Source of the DNA: Rhizobium sp.
Lineage (GTDB): Bacteria; Pseudomonadota; Alphaproteobacteria; Rhizobiales; Rhizobiaceae
Reading direction: 5' to 3'
DNA length: 64,000 bases
NCBI GenBank assembly: GCA_019739215.1
Contig: JAHHDR010000002.1
Coordinates: 124,001 to 188,000, forward strand
In this document: piece after piece, positions 44,178 through 54,355 of the stretch
Numbering within the stretch: the stretch's first letter is position 1
How the letters are laid out: each line of letters starts with the position of its first letter
Position numbers and translations under genes: made by a program
Notes under the pieces: model-generated
Database searches by the model: none
What the model was told of the DNA's origin: nothing
What the model saw: the letters and a program-made list of their open reading frames with translations, nothing else

Positions 44178-45292
44178 GTACCCGGCCAAGCTTACAGCCT
44201 ATGTCAGGGACATCGCCCGGCATGCCGGGTTCGACACCTGCCGTATCACCGATGCCGTGACCGAGGAACGGCTCGGGCAGGACCTCGGCGGCTATGTCGC
44301 CGCCGGGCATCACGGCACCATGGCCTGGATGGAGGAGACGCAGGCGCGCCGCGCGGCGCCCACCTCGCTCTGGCCGGAGGCGCGGTCGGTCATCATGCTC
44401 GGCATGAATTACGGTCCGGACCACGATCCGCGCGACCTCCTGGACGAGAGAAGCGTCGGCAATATCTCGGTCTATGCCCGCAATCGCGACTATCACGACG
44501 TCATCAAGGGCAAGCTCAAGGAGATGGCGGGGAAGTTCGCGGCGCGGAGCGGGGCCGAGGTCAAGGTCTTCGTCGATACTGCGCCGGTGATGGAAAAGCC
44601 GCTGGCCGCGAAGGCGGGGCTTGGCTGGCAGGGCAAGCACACCAATCTCGTCAGCCGCGAATTCGGCTCGTGGCTGTTCCTCGGCTCGATCTTCACCGAT
44701 GTGCCGCTACTCTACGATACCGCCGAGGTCGACCATTGCGGCTCCTGCCGGTCCTGCCTCGATGCCTGTCCGACCAATGCCTTCACCGCGCCCTACCGGA
44801 TCGACGCCCGCCGCTGCATTTCCTATCTCACCATCGAGCACAAGGGGACGATCCCGCACGAGTTTCGTCCGCTGATGGGCAACCGGATCTATGGCTGCGA
44901 CGATTGTCTTGCCGCCTGTCCGTGGAACAAATTCGCCAGCGTTGCCCGGGAGATGAAGCTGCAGCCGCGCATCGACCTGATGGCGCCGCCGCTGACGGAC
45001 CTGCTCGCGCTCGACGATGCCGCCTTTCGCGCGTTTTTTTTCCGGCTCGCCGGTCAAGCGGATCGGCCGCGACCGTTTCGTGCGCAATTGCCTGATCGCC
45101 GCCGGCAATTCCGGCGATCCGGGCCTCGCGGAGCACTGTTGCAAGCTGCTGGGCGATCCCTCGGCGGATGTCAGGGCGATGGCGGTCTGGGCGCTTGGGC
45201 GGCTCGGAAGACTTGAAAGTTTCCGTCATATATTGTCCGAAGAGACGGATGATTCCGTGCTTGCGGAAATCGAACGAGCGGAGACATTGTGA
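44158..45292 (+). pseudogene. queG: Epoxyqueuosine reductase, disrupted by a one-base frameshift
   Basis: QueG makes the last step of queuosine tRNA modification, reducing epoxyqueuosine with a cobalamin and two Fe-S clusters. The frame from ATG 44158 shows the B12 region, [20 protein letters not shown] with its Asp, and both ferredoxin motifs [16 protein letters not shown] and [15 protein letters not shown]. At 45034-45041 eight T occur; after them the frame reads RAFFFRLAG and unrelated residues to 45216. With seven T the frame would give [20 protein letters not shown], the HEAT-like C-terminus to 45292, the usual length of about 377 aa. It may be a sequence error, a true indel, or slippage-restored. 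Confidence 0.85.
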
Positions 45293-46164
45293 TGAAGCTT
45301 CTGATCCTCGGCGCCGGCTATTCGGGCAAGGCGATCGCCCGCATTTGCGCGCCGCAGTTCGAGACGATCCACGGCACGACGCGGACGGCGGCAAAGTTCG
45401 CCGAGATCGAGAAGACCGGGGCAACCCCGATCGCCTTTGACGGCAAGACGATCCCGCCGCAGCTTGCCGCTGCGCTGGGCGAGGCCACGCACATTCTGCA
45501 GTCGATTTCGCCGGAGCTCGATGGCGACGAATTCCTCAACCGGTTCAAGGATCTGGGCAAGCTGGCGCCCAAGCTCCAATGGATCGGCTATCTCTCAACG
45601 ATCGGGGTCTACGGCAATCGTGACGGCAACTGGGTCGACGAGGCCGCCAGCCTCGAGCCGGTGTCCGAGCGGTCGCGCGAACGGGTGATCGCCGAGCAGC
45701 AATGGCTGGATGCGGGCGCGGCGCTCGGCATACCGGCCGCCGTGCTGCGGCTGTCCGGCATCTATGGCCCGGGCCGCAATGCCTTCGTCAATCTCGACAA
45801 CGGGACCGCGCGGCGGCTGATCAAGGCAGGCCAGATCTTCAATCGCATCCGCGTCGAGGATATCGGCCGTTTCACCGCCTTCCTGATCGAGCACGGCAAG
45901 GGCGGGGTCTATAATGTGACCGATGCCGAACCGTCGCCGCCGCAGGACGTCATCGAATATGCCGCCCGGCTGATGGGCGTCGCGGTGCCGCCGGACATTC
46001 CTTTCGAGACGGCGGAACTGAGCCCGATGGCGCGCTCCTTCTATGGCGAGACCAAGCGGGTATCCAATGCCCGATCGTGTAAACTCGGCTTCGAATACCT
46101 CTATCCGGACTATCGGGTTTCGCTCGATCAGATGTGGAACGATCAGTCCTGGCGCGCATTCTGA
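45292..46164 (+). CDS. NAD-dependent epimerase/SDR-like protein (YeeZ/YbjS type)
   Basis: A 290-aa Rossmann protein of the extended/atypical SDR family. The glycine motif is LLILGAGYSGKAIARIC near residue 4; YLSTIGVYGNRDGNWVDEAA and RLSGIYGPGRNAFVNLDNGT are conserved blocks of the YeeZ-type branch. A Tyr-x3-Lys pair of classical SDRs is not evident. The function is unknown; an oxidoreductase or epimerase is likely. The ATG overlaps the queG stop (TGATG), which supports that queG is meant to be read to 45292. It is followed by a 320-nt AT-rich gap. Confidence 0.85.
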   Translation: MKLLILGAGYSGKAIARICAPQFETIHGTTRTAAKFAEIEKTGATPIAFDGKTIPPQLAAALGEATHILQSISPELDGDEFLNRFKDLGKLAPKLQWIGYLSTIGVYGNRDGNWVDEAASLEPVSERSRERVIAEQQWLDAGAALGIPAAVLRLSGIYGPGRNAFVNLDNGTARRLIKAGQIFNRIRVEDIGRFTAFLIEHGKGGVYNVTDAEPSPPQDVIEYAARLMGVAVPPDIPFETAELSPMARSFYGETKRVSNARSCKLGFEYLYPDYRVSLDQMWNDQSWRAF

Positions 46165-46221
46165 CTGAGGATCCTTGCGCTCCCGCCGCTTAGTCTTCGT
46201 AGAATCCGCGGATTGCGCCGC

Positions 46222-46236
46222 TTAACGCGTGGTTAA
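46222..46236 (+). promoter_or_regulatory. Full CtrA-type site before an RlpA-like gene
   Basis: TTAA (46222-46225), seven nucleotides (CGCGTGG), TTAA (46233-46236), followed by C, is an exact TTAA-N7-TTAA site, the CtrA consensus in alphaproteobacteria. It lies within the 46165-46484 gap (no gene otherwise seen), about 250 bp before the RlpA-like start, in the intergenic region. The site is seen; CtrA binding and effect on transcription are inference. Confidence 0.5.
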
Positions 46237-46484
46237 CGACGTTTTTTTCTGCGGTTTTTGTGAGTGTGGCGCGAATGCCACGCTGACTTGGTGTGTCTAT
46301 GCTTAATAACTGTTTTCGAGGAAGAAATAATTTCTAGTTGTGTTAGCTGATGCTCAGATTCTTCCGAATGGAATCACTAACATTTCACGCTTTAATATTG
46401 CGTGATTGAATTCGGCACGTTTTTGCCATTTTTCGCCAGTGAATGCCCGTCTCACAAAATGAAACGGACGGAAAAGGTTCCACA

Positions 46485-46850
46485 TTGGCAAAAAAAATCC
46501 GCATGGCAGTTGTCGCTGCCGCTGTCGTCATGAGTTCCACCATCGCAGCGGGGACTGCATCGGCCAAGAACGGTTGCGGCGGCGCCTCCTGGTACGCCCT
46601 GACGTCCAAGACGGCTTCCGGCGAGCGCATGAACGCTGCCAAGCTGACGGCAGCCCACAAGTCATTCCGCTTCGGCACCAAGCTCCGCGTCACCAACAGC
46701 CGCAACGGCAAGAGCGTGATCGTTCGCATCAACGACCGGGGCCCGTTCATTCGTGGCCGCGTGCTCGACCTCTCCAAGGCCGCCGCCAACCATATCGGCA
46801 TGATCCGCTCCGGTCACGCCAAGGTCTGTTATGAGGTGGTGAGCCGCTAA
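46485..46850 (+). CDS. RlpA-like septal ring lytic transglycosylase family protein
   Basis: A 121-aa exported protein. The signal peptide (M)[20 protein letters not shown] then AGTASAKNG is clear; the mature part is one double-psi beta-barrel with [37 protein letters not shown] and [20 protein letters not shown], the RlpA-like DPBB pattern. No SPOR domain follows, so it is a short version. TTG 46485 after GGAAAAGG fits the signal peptide better than the upstream ATG 46443. RlpA-type proteins cut naked glycan at division sites. A CtrA site upstream fits a cell-cycle role; inference. Confidence 0.82.
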   Translation: MAKKIRMAVVAAAVVMSSTIAAGTASAKNGCGGASWYALTSKTASGERMNAAKLTAAHKSFRFGTKLRVTNSRNGKSVIVRINDRGPFIRGRVLDLSKAAANHIGMIRSGHAKVCYEVVSR

Positions 46851-46931
46851 GGCGCCACCTGCCGTCCGCGCAAACGCTTGCCCTTGCCTGCAATCGCGGC
46901 TACGACCCGGGGGCAATTTTCGGAGAAGAGC

Positions 46932-48221
46932 ATGCGTTTGGGCGGTCGCCTGGCGGGGGCCATCGAAGTCCTCGCCGATATCGAAAACCGTCGTCGGCCC
47001 GTGGCCGACGCGCTCAAGGACTGGGGCCTATCCCGCCGCTTCGCCGGATCGGGCGACCGGGCCGCGGTCGGCAACATCGTCTATGATGCGCTGCGCAAGA
47101 AGCTCTCCCATGCCTGGCTGATGGATGATGCCGGTCCCGCCGCGCTCGCCCATGCCGTCCTGTTCCGCCAGTGGCGGATATCGCCCGAACAGCTTTCAGC
47201 GGATCTCGACGGCGACAAGTTCGCGCCGGAGCCGCTGTCCGCGGCGACCCTTGAGGCCTTCCGCAGCCGCAGTCTCGACGATGCGCCCGACCATGTGAAG
47301 GGCGACATTCCCGAATGGGTCGTGCCGCTGCTGCAGGAGAATTTCGGCGACCAGTGGCTGGTCGAGGCGCAGGCTCTGGCCGAGCGTCCCTCGCTCGATC
47401 TCCGCACCAACACGCTGCGTGCGGGCCGCGACAAGGTCGTCGATGCGCTGGAGGAGGCGCATGCGACGACGGCGCGGATCGCGCGACAGGGGGTGCGCAT
47501 CGCGCCGGGCGAGGGGCCGTCGCGGCTTCCCAACGTCACCGCCGAGCTTTCCTTCGCCAAGGGCTGGTTCGAGGTCCAGGACGAGGGCTCGCAGATCGTC
47601 GCGGATCTTGTCATGGCCGGCGATGGCGAGCAGATCCTCGACTATTGCGCCGGCGGCGGCGGCAAGACGCTGGCGCTGTCTGCCACGATGCACAACAAGG
47701 GCCAGGTGCACGCCTTCGACGCGGACCGCAAGCGGCTCGCGCCGATCATCGAGCGGCTCAGGCGCGCCGGCGCGCGCAATGTCCAGGTGCATGAGCGCGA
47801 GAAGGATCTCGCCGACCTCGTCGGCAAATGCGACCGCGTTCTCGTCGATGCACCCTGCACGGGCACCGGCACCTGGCGCCGGCGGCCGGACACCAAGTGG
47901 CGGTTGACGCAGAAGAACCTGGGCGAGCGGATCGAACAGCAGCGTCAGGTCCTTGCATCGGCGGCACGCTATGTGCGGCCGGGCGGCATGCTCTGTTACG
48001 TCACCTGCTCGCTGTTGCCCGCGGAAAACCAGGCCCAGGCCCGCCAGTTCGTCGCCGACAATGCCGGCTTCGAACTCGTATCGGCGCTCGACAACTGGCA
48101 ATCGCTGTTCGGGGCGTCGGGTGTGCAGCCGGTGTCGAAGGACGGCGCGACGGTGACGCTGTCGCCCGCGTCGACCGATACGGACGGCTTCTTCTTCGCG
48201 ATGATGCAGCGGAAGGGCTGA
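46932..48221 (+). CDS. RsmB/NOP family class I SAM-dependent RNA methyltransferase
   Basis: A 429-aa cytosine-C5 RNA methyltransferase. The N-terminal part holds the NusB-like region (RRPVADALKDWGLSRRFAGS); the methyltransferase core has DYCAGGGGKTLALSATM (motif I), HAFDADRKRLAPIIERL, VLVDAPCTGTGTWRRRPDTK with the catalytic Cys, and CYVTCSLLPAENQAQ with the second catalytic Cys. It probably makes m5C in rRNA. ATG 46932 has GGAGAAGAG upstream. The upstream reading to 46878 has no match. Confidence 0.92.
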   Translation: MRLGGRLAGAIEVLADIENRRRPVADALKDWGLSRRFAGSGDRAAVGNIVYDALRKKLSHAWLMDDAGPAALAHAVLFRQWRISPEQLSADLDGDKFAPEPLSAATLEAFRSRSLDDAPDHVKGDIPEWVVPLLQENFGDQWLVEAQALAERPSLDLRTNTLRAGRDKVVDALEEAHATTARIARQGVRIAPGEGPSRLPNVTAELSFAKGWFEVQDEGSQIVADLVMAGDGEQILDYCAGGGGKTLALSATMHNKGQVHAFDADRKRLAPIIERLRRAGARNVQVHEREKDLADLVGKCDRVLVDAPCTGTGTWRRRPDTKWRLTQKNLGERIEQQRQVLASAARYVRPGGMLCYVTCSLLPAENQAQARQFVADNAGFELVSALDNWQSLFGASGVQPVSKDGATVTLSPASTDTDGFFFAMMQRKG

Positions 48222-48388
48222 GCCGGTTTGGAATACGGCACTGAAGCCGTCGCTTCGCTCGACCGTCGATGATGTTGACCTGGCTCTGCCAGTGCGCATG
48301 TCACAACTATCCAAGAGTGGACGGGCGCCTTTGCAGCCCGTACAATCCCTGCTTCCTAGTGTCGGATTGTTCTGGCGGGAGGGAGTGA

Positions 48389-49246
48389 ATGGCCATCTTC
48401 ATGGACCGTCATGTTCTCACGGGAAGCACTGCTGCCGACGTTGCGGCGGCGCATCTCAGCGATGTCGAGATACAGGATCGCTATGGGGTCAGATTTATGA
48501 CCTACTGGTACGACCAGCAGCGCGGAACCGCCTTCTGCCTTGTGGACGCGCCAGATATCGAGGCGGTTCAATGCGTGCATCGCGTGGCGCATGGTTTCAT
48601 CGCCAGCGAGGTCGTCGAGGTTTCCCTGTCGGCGGTCGAGGCGTTCCTCGGGCGGATTCATGACCCCGCGCCTGCGTCCCAGCCATCGAATGACATCGCC
48701 GAAGGCGGACACCGCACGATACTGTTTACGGACATCGTCGGCTCGACGGCCATGACGTCCCGACTGGGCGACAGGATGGCGACCGAACTGGTCAGGGCGC
48801 ATGATGCGGTCGTGCGCCGATGCCTCGCCCGATTTTCGGGCCGTGAAGTGAAGCACACCGGCGACGGCATCATGGCGACCTTCGCAGCGACGGCTGCCGC
48901 GGTGGATTGCGCAAGGACTATTCAGCAGGATTTCAGGCACTATAACAGCGGCAATTCTGAGCCTATCCATGTGCGCATAGGCCTCGATTGTGGCGAACCC
49001 GTCGAGGACAGCAACGATCTGTTCGGATCCACCGTTCAACTCGCTGCACGCTTGTGCGCCCTGGCCTCGGGTGAGCAGATTCTGGTCTCGGAAAACGTCG
49101 TGCGCGAGTGCGATGCCAAGGAGCTTTTCGCCCAGGCGAGCCATCGGCGCCTCAAGGGTTTCTCGAAGCCGGTGCCGATCTTCCAATGTGACTGGGTCGA
49201 TGCCGCTGTCGCCGGTCACCACGACAAGAGTCTGGATTCATTATAA
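48389..49246 (+). CDS. DUF4242 / class III adenylate-guanylate cyclase fusion
   Basis: A 285-aa soluble protein. The N-terminal about 90 residues (MAIFMDRHVLTGSTAADVAA, then YGVRFMTYWYDQQRGTAFCL) form a DUF4242 domain, a dimeric ferredoxin-like fold for which a nickel-binding member is known. Residues about 110-270 are a class III cyclase with the metal-binding FTDIVGSTAM and the second Asp in HTGDGIMATF, and conserved Arg/Lys near RIGLDCGEPV. It should make cAMP or cGMP, perhaps in response to metal or a ligand of DUF4242. It is 72 nt before the imelysin operon. Confidence 0.85.
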   Translation: MAIFMDRHVLTGSTAADVAAAHLSDVEIQDRYGVRFMTYWYDQQRGTAFCLVDAPDIEAVQCVHRVAHGFIASEVVEVSLSAVEAFLGRIHDPAPASQPSNDIAEGGHRTILFTDIVGSTAMTSRLGDRMATELVRAHDAVVRRCLARFSGREVKHTGDGIMATFAATAAAVDCARTIQQDFRHYNSGNSEPIHVRIGLDCGEPVEDSNDLFGSTVQLAARLCALASGEQILVSENVVRECDAKELFAQASHRRLKGFSKPVPIFQCDWVDAAVAGHHDKSLDSL

Positions 49247-49318
49247 ACTATACTATTTGACACCAGATTTCTTTTGCGCGATGACGCCCTCAGCATTCAG
49301 GAAGCCGAGGGAGACATC

Positions 49319-50596
<1,278 letters not shown>

Positions 50597-50642
50597 CGCA
50601 GGACTGATGGGCCGGACACGCGCCGGCCCCTCCGGATTGGAC

Positions 50643-52136
50643 ATGAAACGATACTGGATGGCCTTGCCGCCGCTCGTCTTGCTGGCGGCAGGTACCCTCG
50701 GCGCCCGGGCCGTCACCCCCCAGGCGACCTTGCTCCCGGCCGAGATCGAACGACTGATCCGGCCGACGGCGGATTTTTCGCATGCGGAGCCATCGGAGGC
50801 GCTTCAGGCCGGTGCCACGACCTCGATCGAGGAGCCCGACCGGCTTGCCTTCTCGCATTTCTCGACCAATCTCCCGGACGACAAGCGGATGGATTTCCGA
50901 CTGGGCAACGCGCTGTTCCGCAAGCTCTGGGTCGCATCGCCATCTTCGACGAGGGCGTCCGACGGGCTCGGACCCTTCTACAACGCGCGGTCCTGCGAAG
51001 AATGCCACAAGGACGACGGCCGCGGCATGCCGCCTGATGGCAAGGACCGGGGCACGCTGTTCCTGCGGCTGGCGCGCGGCGCCGACACGGATGCCGAAAA
51101 AGCTGCTGTGGCAGAAGGCACGCTGAGGAATTTCCCTGATCCCGTCTACGGCACACAATTGCAGGACAGGGCGATTCCCGGCCTGCTGGCCGAGGCGCAG
51201 GTCAAGATCACCTATTCGCCGCTGCCCTTCACCTTTCCCGATGGCACGGTGGTGACGCTGCGCAAGCCGACCTACGCCGTTGCCGACCTGCGCTACGGCC
51301 CGCTTGACCCGCGCACCACGCTGTCGCCGCGCGTCGCGCCGCAGATGATCGGTCTGGGCCTGATTGAGGCAATCCCGGAGGCGCAGATCCGCGCGCTGGC
51401 GGACCCCGACGATCGAGACGGCGACGGCATTTCGGGCAGGCTGCAGGTCGTGCGCAACATGGCGGGCGATACGCGTGTCGGCCTGTTCGGCTGGAAGGCC
51501 GAGAATGCCACGATCCGCGACCAGACGGCGCATGCCTTTGCCGGCGATCTCGGCATTTCGACGCCCCTGATCGATTCGCCGCATGGTGACTGCACGGACG
51601 CGCAGACGGACTGTCTCGCGCTACCGACCGGCGAACAGACCAAGCTCGGCAAAAGCGAGGCGCCCGACCCGATCCTCGAACTGGTGACGCATTATTCCCG
51701 TCATCTCGCCGTGCCTGCCCGCCGCAAGTCGGGCTTTGCCGATGTTCTCGCGGGCAAGAAGCTGTTCTACGACGCCGGCTGCATCTCCTGCCACCGGCCG
51801 AAATTCGTGACCGCTGATGATGCGCCTAGGGAATTCCGGGCGCAGCTGATCTGGCCCTATTCCGATTTCCTGCTGCATGACATGGGCGAGGGCCTCGCCG
51901 ACGGGCAGCCGGTGGGGGGTGCGACAGGAAGGGAGTGGCGGACGCCGCCGCTCTGGGGTATTGGGCTGACCAGCACCGTGACGAACAAGGCGTTCTACCT
52001 GCATGACGGCCGCGCCCGCAGCCTGGAGGAGGCGATCCTCTGGCATGGCGGCGAGGCCGAGGCGGCGCGGGACAAATATGCGAGCCTGACGCGGGCCGAT
52101 CGCGAAAACCTGATCAAGTTCCTGGAGTCGCTGTGA
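50643..52136 (+). CDS. Dihaem c-type cytochrome oxidoreductase (DHOR, DUF1111-like)
   Basis: A 497-aa periplasmic protein with a signal peptide (MKRYWMALPPLVLLAAGTLG). Two CxxCH haem sites are visible: CEECHK in the N-terminal half and CISCHR in the C-terminal half. ITTWLPDD-like blocks include GPFYNARSCEECHKDDGRGM and RTPPLWGIGLTSTVTNKAF. In known operons it stands between two imelysins and is thought to oxidise iron or a thiol. It lies 47 nt after the first imelysin gene and its stop overlaps the second (TGATG). Confidence 0.9.
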   Translation: MKRYWMALPPLVLLAAGTLGARAVTPQATLLPAEIERLIRPTADFSHAEPSEALQAGATTSIEEPDRLAFSHFSTNLPDDKRMDFRLGNALFRKLWVASPSSTRASDGLGPFYNARSCEECHKDDGRGMPPDGKDRGTLFLRLARGADTDAEKAAVAEGTLRNFPDPVYGTQLQDRAIPGLLAEAQVKITYSPLPFTFPDGTVVTLRKPTYAVADLRYGPLDPRTTLSPRVAPQMIGLGLIEAIPEAQIRALADPDDRDGDGISGRLQVVRNMAGDTRVGLFGWKAENATIRDQTAHAFAGDLGISTPLIDSPHGDCTDAQTDCLALPTGEQTKLGKSEAPDPILELVTHYSRHLAVPARRKSGFADVLAGKKLFYDAGCISCHRPKFVTADDAPREFRAQLIWPYSDFLLHDMGEGLADGQPVGGATGREWRTPPLWGIGLTSTVTNKAFYLHDGRARSLEEAILWHGGEAEAARDKYASLTRADRENLIKFLESL

Positions 52137-53215
52137 TGCGATTGATGATCGGCCTGATATTGACAGTCTTGCTCCTGGCCGCCGGTCCCTCTGCCGCCTT
52201 CGACAAGGGGCAGGCGACCAAGGTGATGGCCAATGCCGTCGATGGCTATATCAGGCCGGCCTATGCCGATTTTCATGCCAAGGCCTCGGCGCTGGCGGAC
52301 GCCACCGGGAGCTTCTGCGCCGCGACGTCGGACGACGGTCTCGAGGCGGTGCAGGCGCGCTTTGCCAATACGGTCGAGAGCTGGGGCGGGATCGAATTCC
52401 TCAGGCTGGGGCCCGTCATGGAAGAGAACCGCTTCGAGCGCATCCTGTTCTATCCCGACCGCAAGTCGACCGGGCTCAAGCAGGTGCAGGCTTTGCTCGC
52501 CAAGCCCGACGAACGGATGACGGACGCGCCGTCGCTCAAGTCCCGTAGCGTGGCGATCCAGGGTCTCGGCGCCTTCGAATTCCTGTTCTTCGGTTCCTAT
52601 CCGGAGGGAATCGTCGCCGAAAAGAACGGGTTCCGCTGCCGCTATGGCCTTGCGGTCGCGAAGAATATCGAGAGCATTGCCGCCGAACTGCAGACGGCCT
52701 GGGATGCGCCGGAGGGCATCGCGCGCCACTGGAAGACCCCGGGCGCCGACAACCCGGTCTATCGCGACGACAAGGAGGCCGTCTCGGCGCTGATCGGCAT
52801 TGCCGTGCATGGGCTCGAGATGGTGCGTGATCAGCGCATCAGGCATTTCTACAAGGGCAAGGGCCAGAAGGTTTCGCCGAAGCTTGCCGTGCACTGGCGC
52901 TCGGGGCTGACGATGAAGGCATTGACGGCCAATGTCGCGGGGCTGGCGACCTTCTGGACGGTGACGGATATGGCCTCGCTGCTCGATGACGACATGCGGT
53001 CGCTGTCGGAATCGGCGAGCTTCGACCTCAGGAATGCGCTGTCGGCGCTCTCCGCACTCGAACAGCCGACGGCGGAGCGGCTGGCAGACGACAAATATCT
53101 TGGCAAGCTCGACTTTATCACCTTCAATCTCAAGGACGCGATGACCCGCATCGATGGCGATGTCGGCGGGGCGATCGGGCTGGGTGCCGGATTCTCCTTC
53201 GCGGACGGGGACTGA
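52136..53215 (+). CDS. Second imelysin family protein
   Basis: A 359-aa exported protein with signal peptide MRLMIGLILTVLLLAAGPSA then AAFDKG. The fold matches imelysin, but at the position of GxHxxE it reads GLGAFEFLFFGS, that is G-x-G-x-x-E, so the histidine is missing. A histidine-rich later region (GIAVHGLEMVRDQRIRHFY) may bind metal instead. The ATG overlaps the dihaem oxidoreductase stop by 1 nt and the gene ends 1 nt before the DUF1513 start codon, so the operon is tightly coupled. Confidence 0.85.
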   Translation: MRLMIGLILTVLLLAAGPSAAFDKGQATKVMANAVDGYIRPAYADFHAKASALADATGSFCAATSDDGLEAVQARFANTVESWGGIEFLRLGPVMEENRFERILFYPDRKSTGLKQVQALLAKPDERMTDAPSLKSRSVAIQGLGAFEFLFFGSYPEGIVAEKNGFRCRYGLAVAKNIESIAAELQTAWDAPEGIARHWKTPGADNPVYRDDKEAVSALIGIAVHGLEMVRDQRIRHFYKGKGQKVSPKLAVHWRSGLTMKALTANVAGLATFWTVTDMASLLDDDMRSLSESASFDLRNALSALSALEQPTAERLADDKYLGKLDFITFNLKDAMTRIDGDVGGAIGLGAGFSFADGD

Positions 53216-53216
53216 G

Positions 53217-54296
53217 ATGCTGTCGGCTCCGATCGATCGGCGCAGCTTTCTCAAGGCGGCGGGCCTTGGCTTTGCCGCAACTTTGGTGCCGAGCGGGGCC
53301 GAGGCGCTGGCCAAGACCGACGCTGTCTTTGCCGCCGCCTACATGGCCGGGGCGGAAACCTATGGGGTGGCGCTGCTGGCCGAGAACGGCAGGGAGATCA
53401 GCCGCATCCCGCTGCCCGATCGCGGCCATGACGTGACCCATGATACCAACTCGACGCATGCCGTGGTCTTCGCCCGCCGGCCCGGCACTTTCGCGCTCGT
53501 CTTCGACACCGCAACCGGCAAGCCGGTCAAGCTGATCGAATCCGCCGAGGACCGGCATTTCTTCGGTCATGGCGTCTTCTCGCCCGATGGCAGGCTGCTC
53601 TACATCGCCGAGAACGACTTCGACAACTTCGCCGGCATGATCGGCCTCTACGACGTCCGGTCGGGTTACGGGAAGATCGGCGAGTTCCCGGCGTATGGCA
53701 TGGATACGCATGACATCCAGCTGATGGAGGGTGGTCGCTACCTTGCCATCGCCAATGGCGGCATCCGGCAGCATCCGGATACCGGCCGCGCCAAGCTCAA
53801 CATCGATCACATGGAGCCGTCGCTGGTCATCGTCGATCTCGCGCATGGTCGCGTCGTCGAAAAGCACGCGATGCCGGACGACATCCGACAGCTCTCGACC
53901 CGCCACATGGATATAGACGCGCGTGGCCGCGTCTGGTTCGGCTGCCAGTTCGAAGGCGCCCGCAATCGCCATCCGCAACTGCTGGGCAGCTTTCGTCGCG
54001 GCGAGGATGTCCGGTTCCTCGACATGCCCGAGCCGCTGCTTGTCGGCTTCGACAACTATGTCGGTTCGGTCGCCGTCAATCGCGCGGCCGGGCTGGTGGC
54101 GATATCCTCGCCCAAGGGCGGGCAGTGGGCGGCCTTCGATGTCGAGACGGGTCAGTTGGCCCACCGGGAGAGCATCGCGGGCGTCTGCGGCCTCGCGGTC
54201 GACCAGCCGGGATTTCTGCGTTCGACGGAGAATGGCTCGTTCGGTGCGGCCCGGTCGGAGATTGCCTGGGACAACCACATTAGCCGGCTCGGGTGA
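53217..54296 (+). CDS. Tat-exported DUF1513 protein
   Basis: A 359-aa protein with a twin-arginine signal DRRSFLKAAGLGFAATLVPS, so it is exported folded. The mature part is a WD40-like beta-propeller of the DUF1513 family, with repeats such as HGVFSPDGRLLYIAENDFDN, GRYLAIANGGIRQHPDTGR and IDARGRVWFGCQFEGARN. The role is unknown; it is the usual last gene of imelysin-DHOR operons, which suggests iron handling. ATG 53217 follows the second imelysin stop by 1 nt; strong coupling. The GH3 gene starts 60 nt after its end. Confidence 0.85.
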   Translation: MLSAPIDRRSFLKAAGLGFAATLVPSGAEALAKTDAVFAAAYMAGAETYGVALLAENGREISRIPLPDRGHDVTHDTNSTHAVVFARRPGTFALVFDTATGKPVKLIESAEDRHFFGHGVFSPDGRLLYIAENDFDNFAGMIGLYDVRSGYGKIGEFPAYGMDTHDIQLMEGGRYLAIANGGIRQHPDTGRAKLNIDHMEPSLVIVDLAHGRVVEKHAMPDDIRQLSTRHMDIDARGRVWFGCQFEGARNRHPQLLGSFRRGEDVRFLDMPEPLLVGFDNYVGSVAVNRAAGLVAISSPKGGQWAAFDVETGQLAHRESIAGVCGLAVDQPGFLRSTENGSFGAARSEIAWDNHISRLG

Positions 54297-54355
54297 TCGG
54301 CATTGACTCCCCCGCGTCCGGCGTGGAATGCCTTTCGGTGATCGAGGAGGAAACG

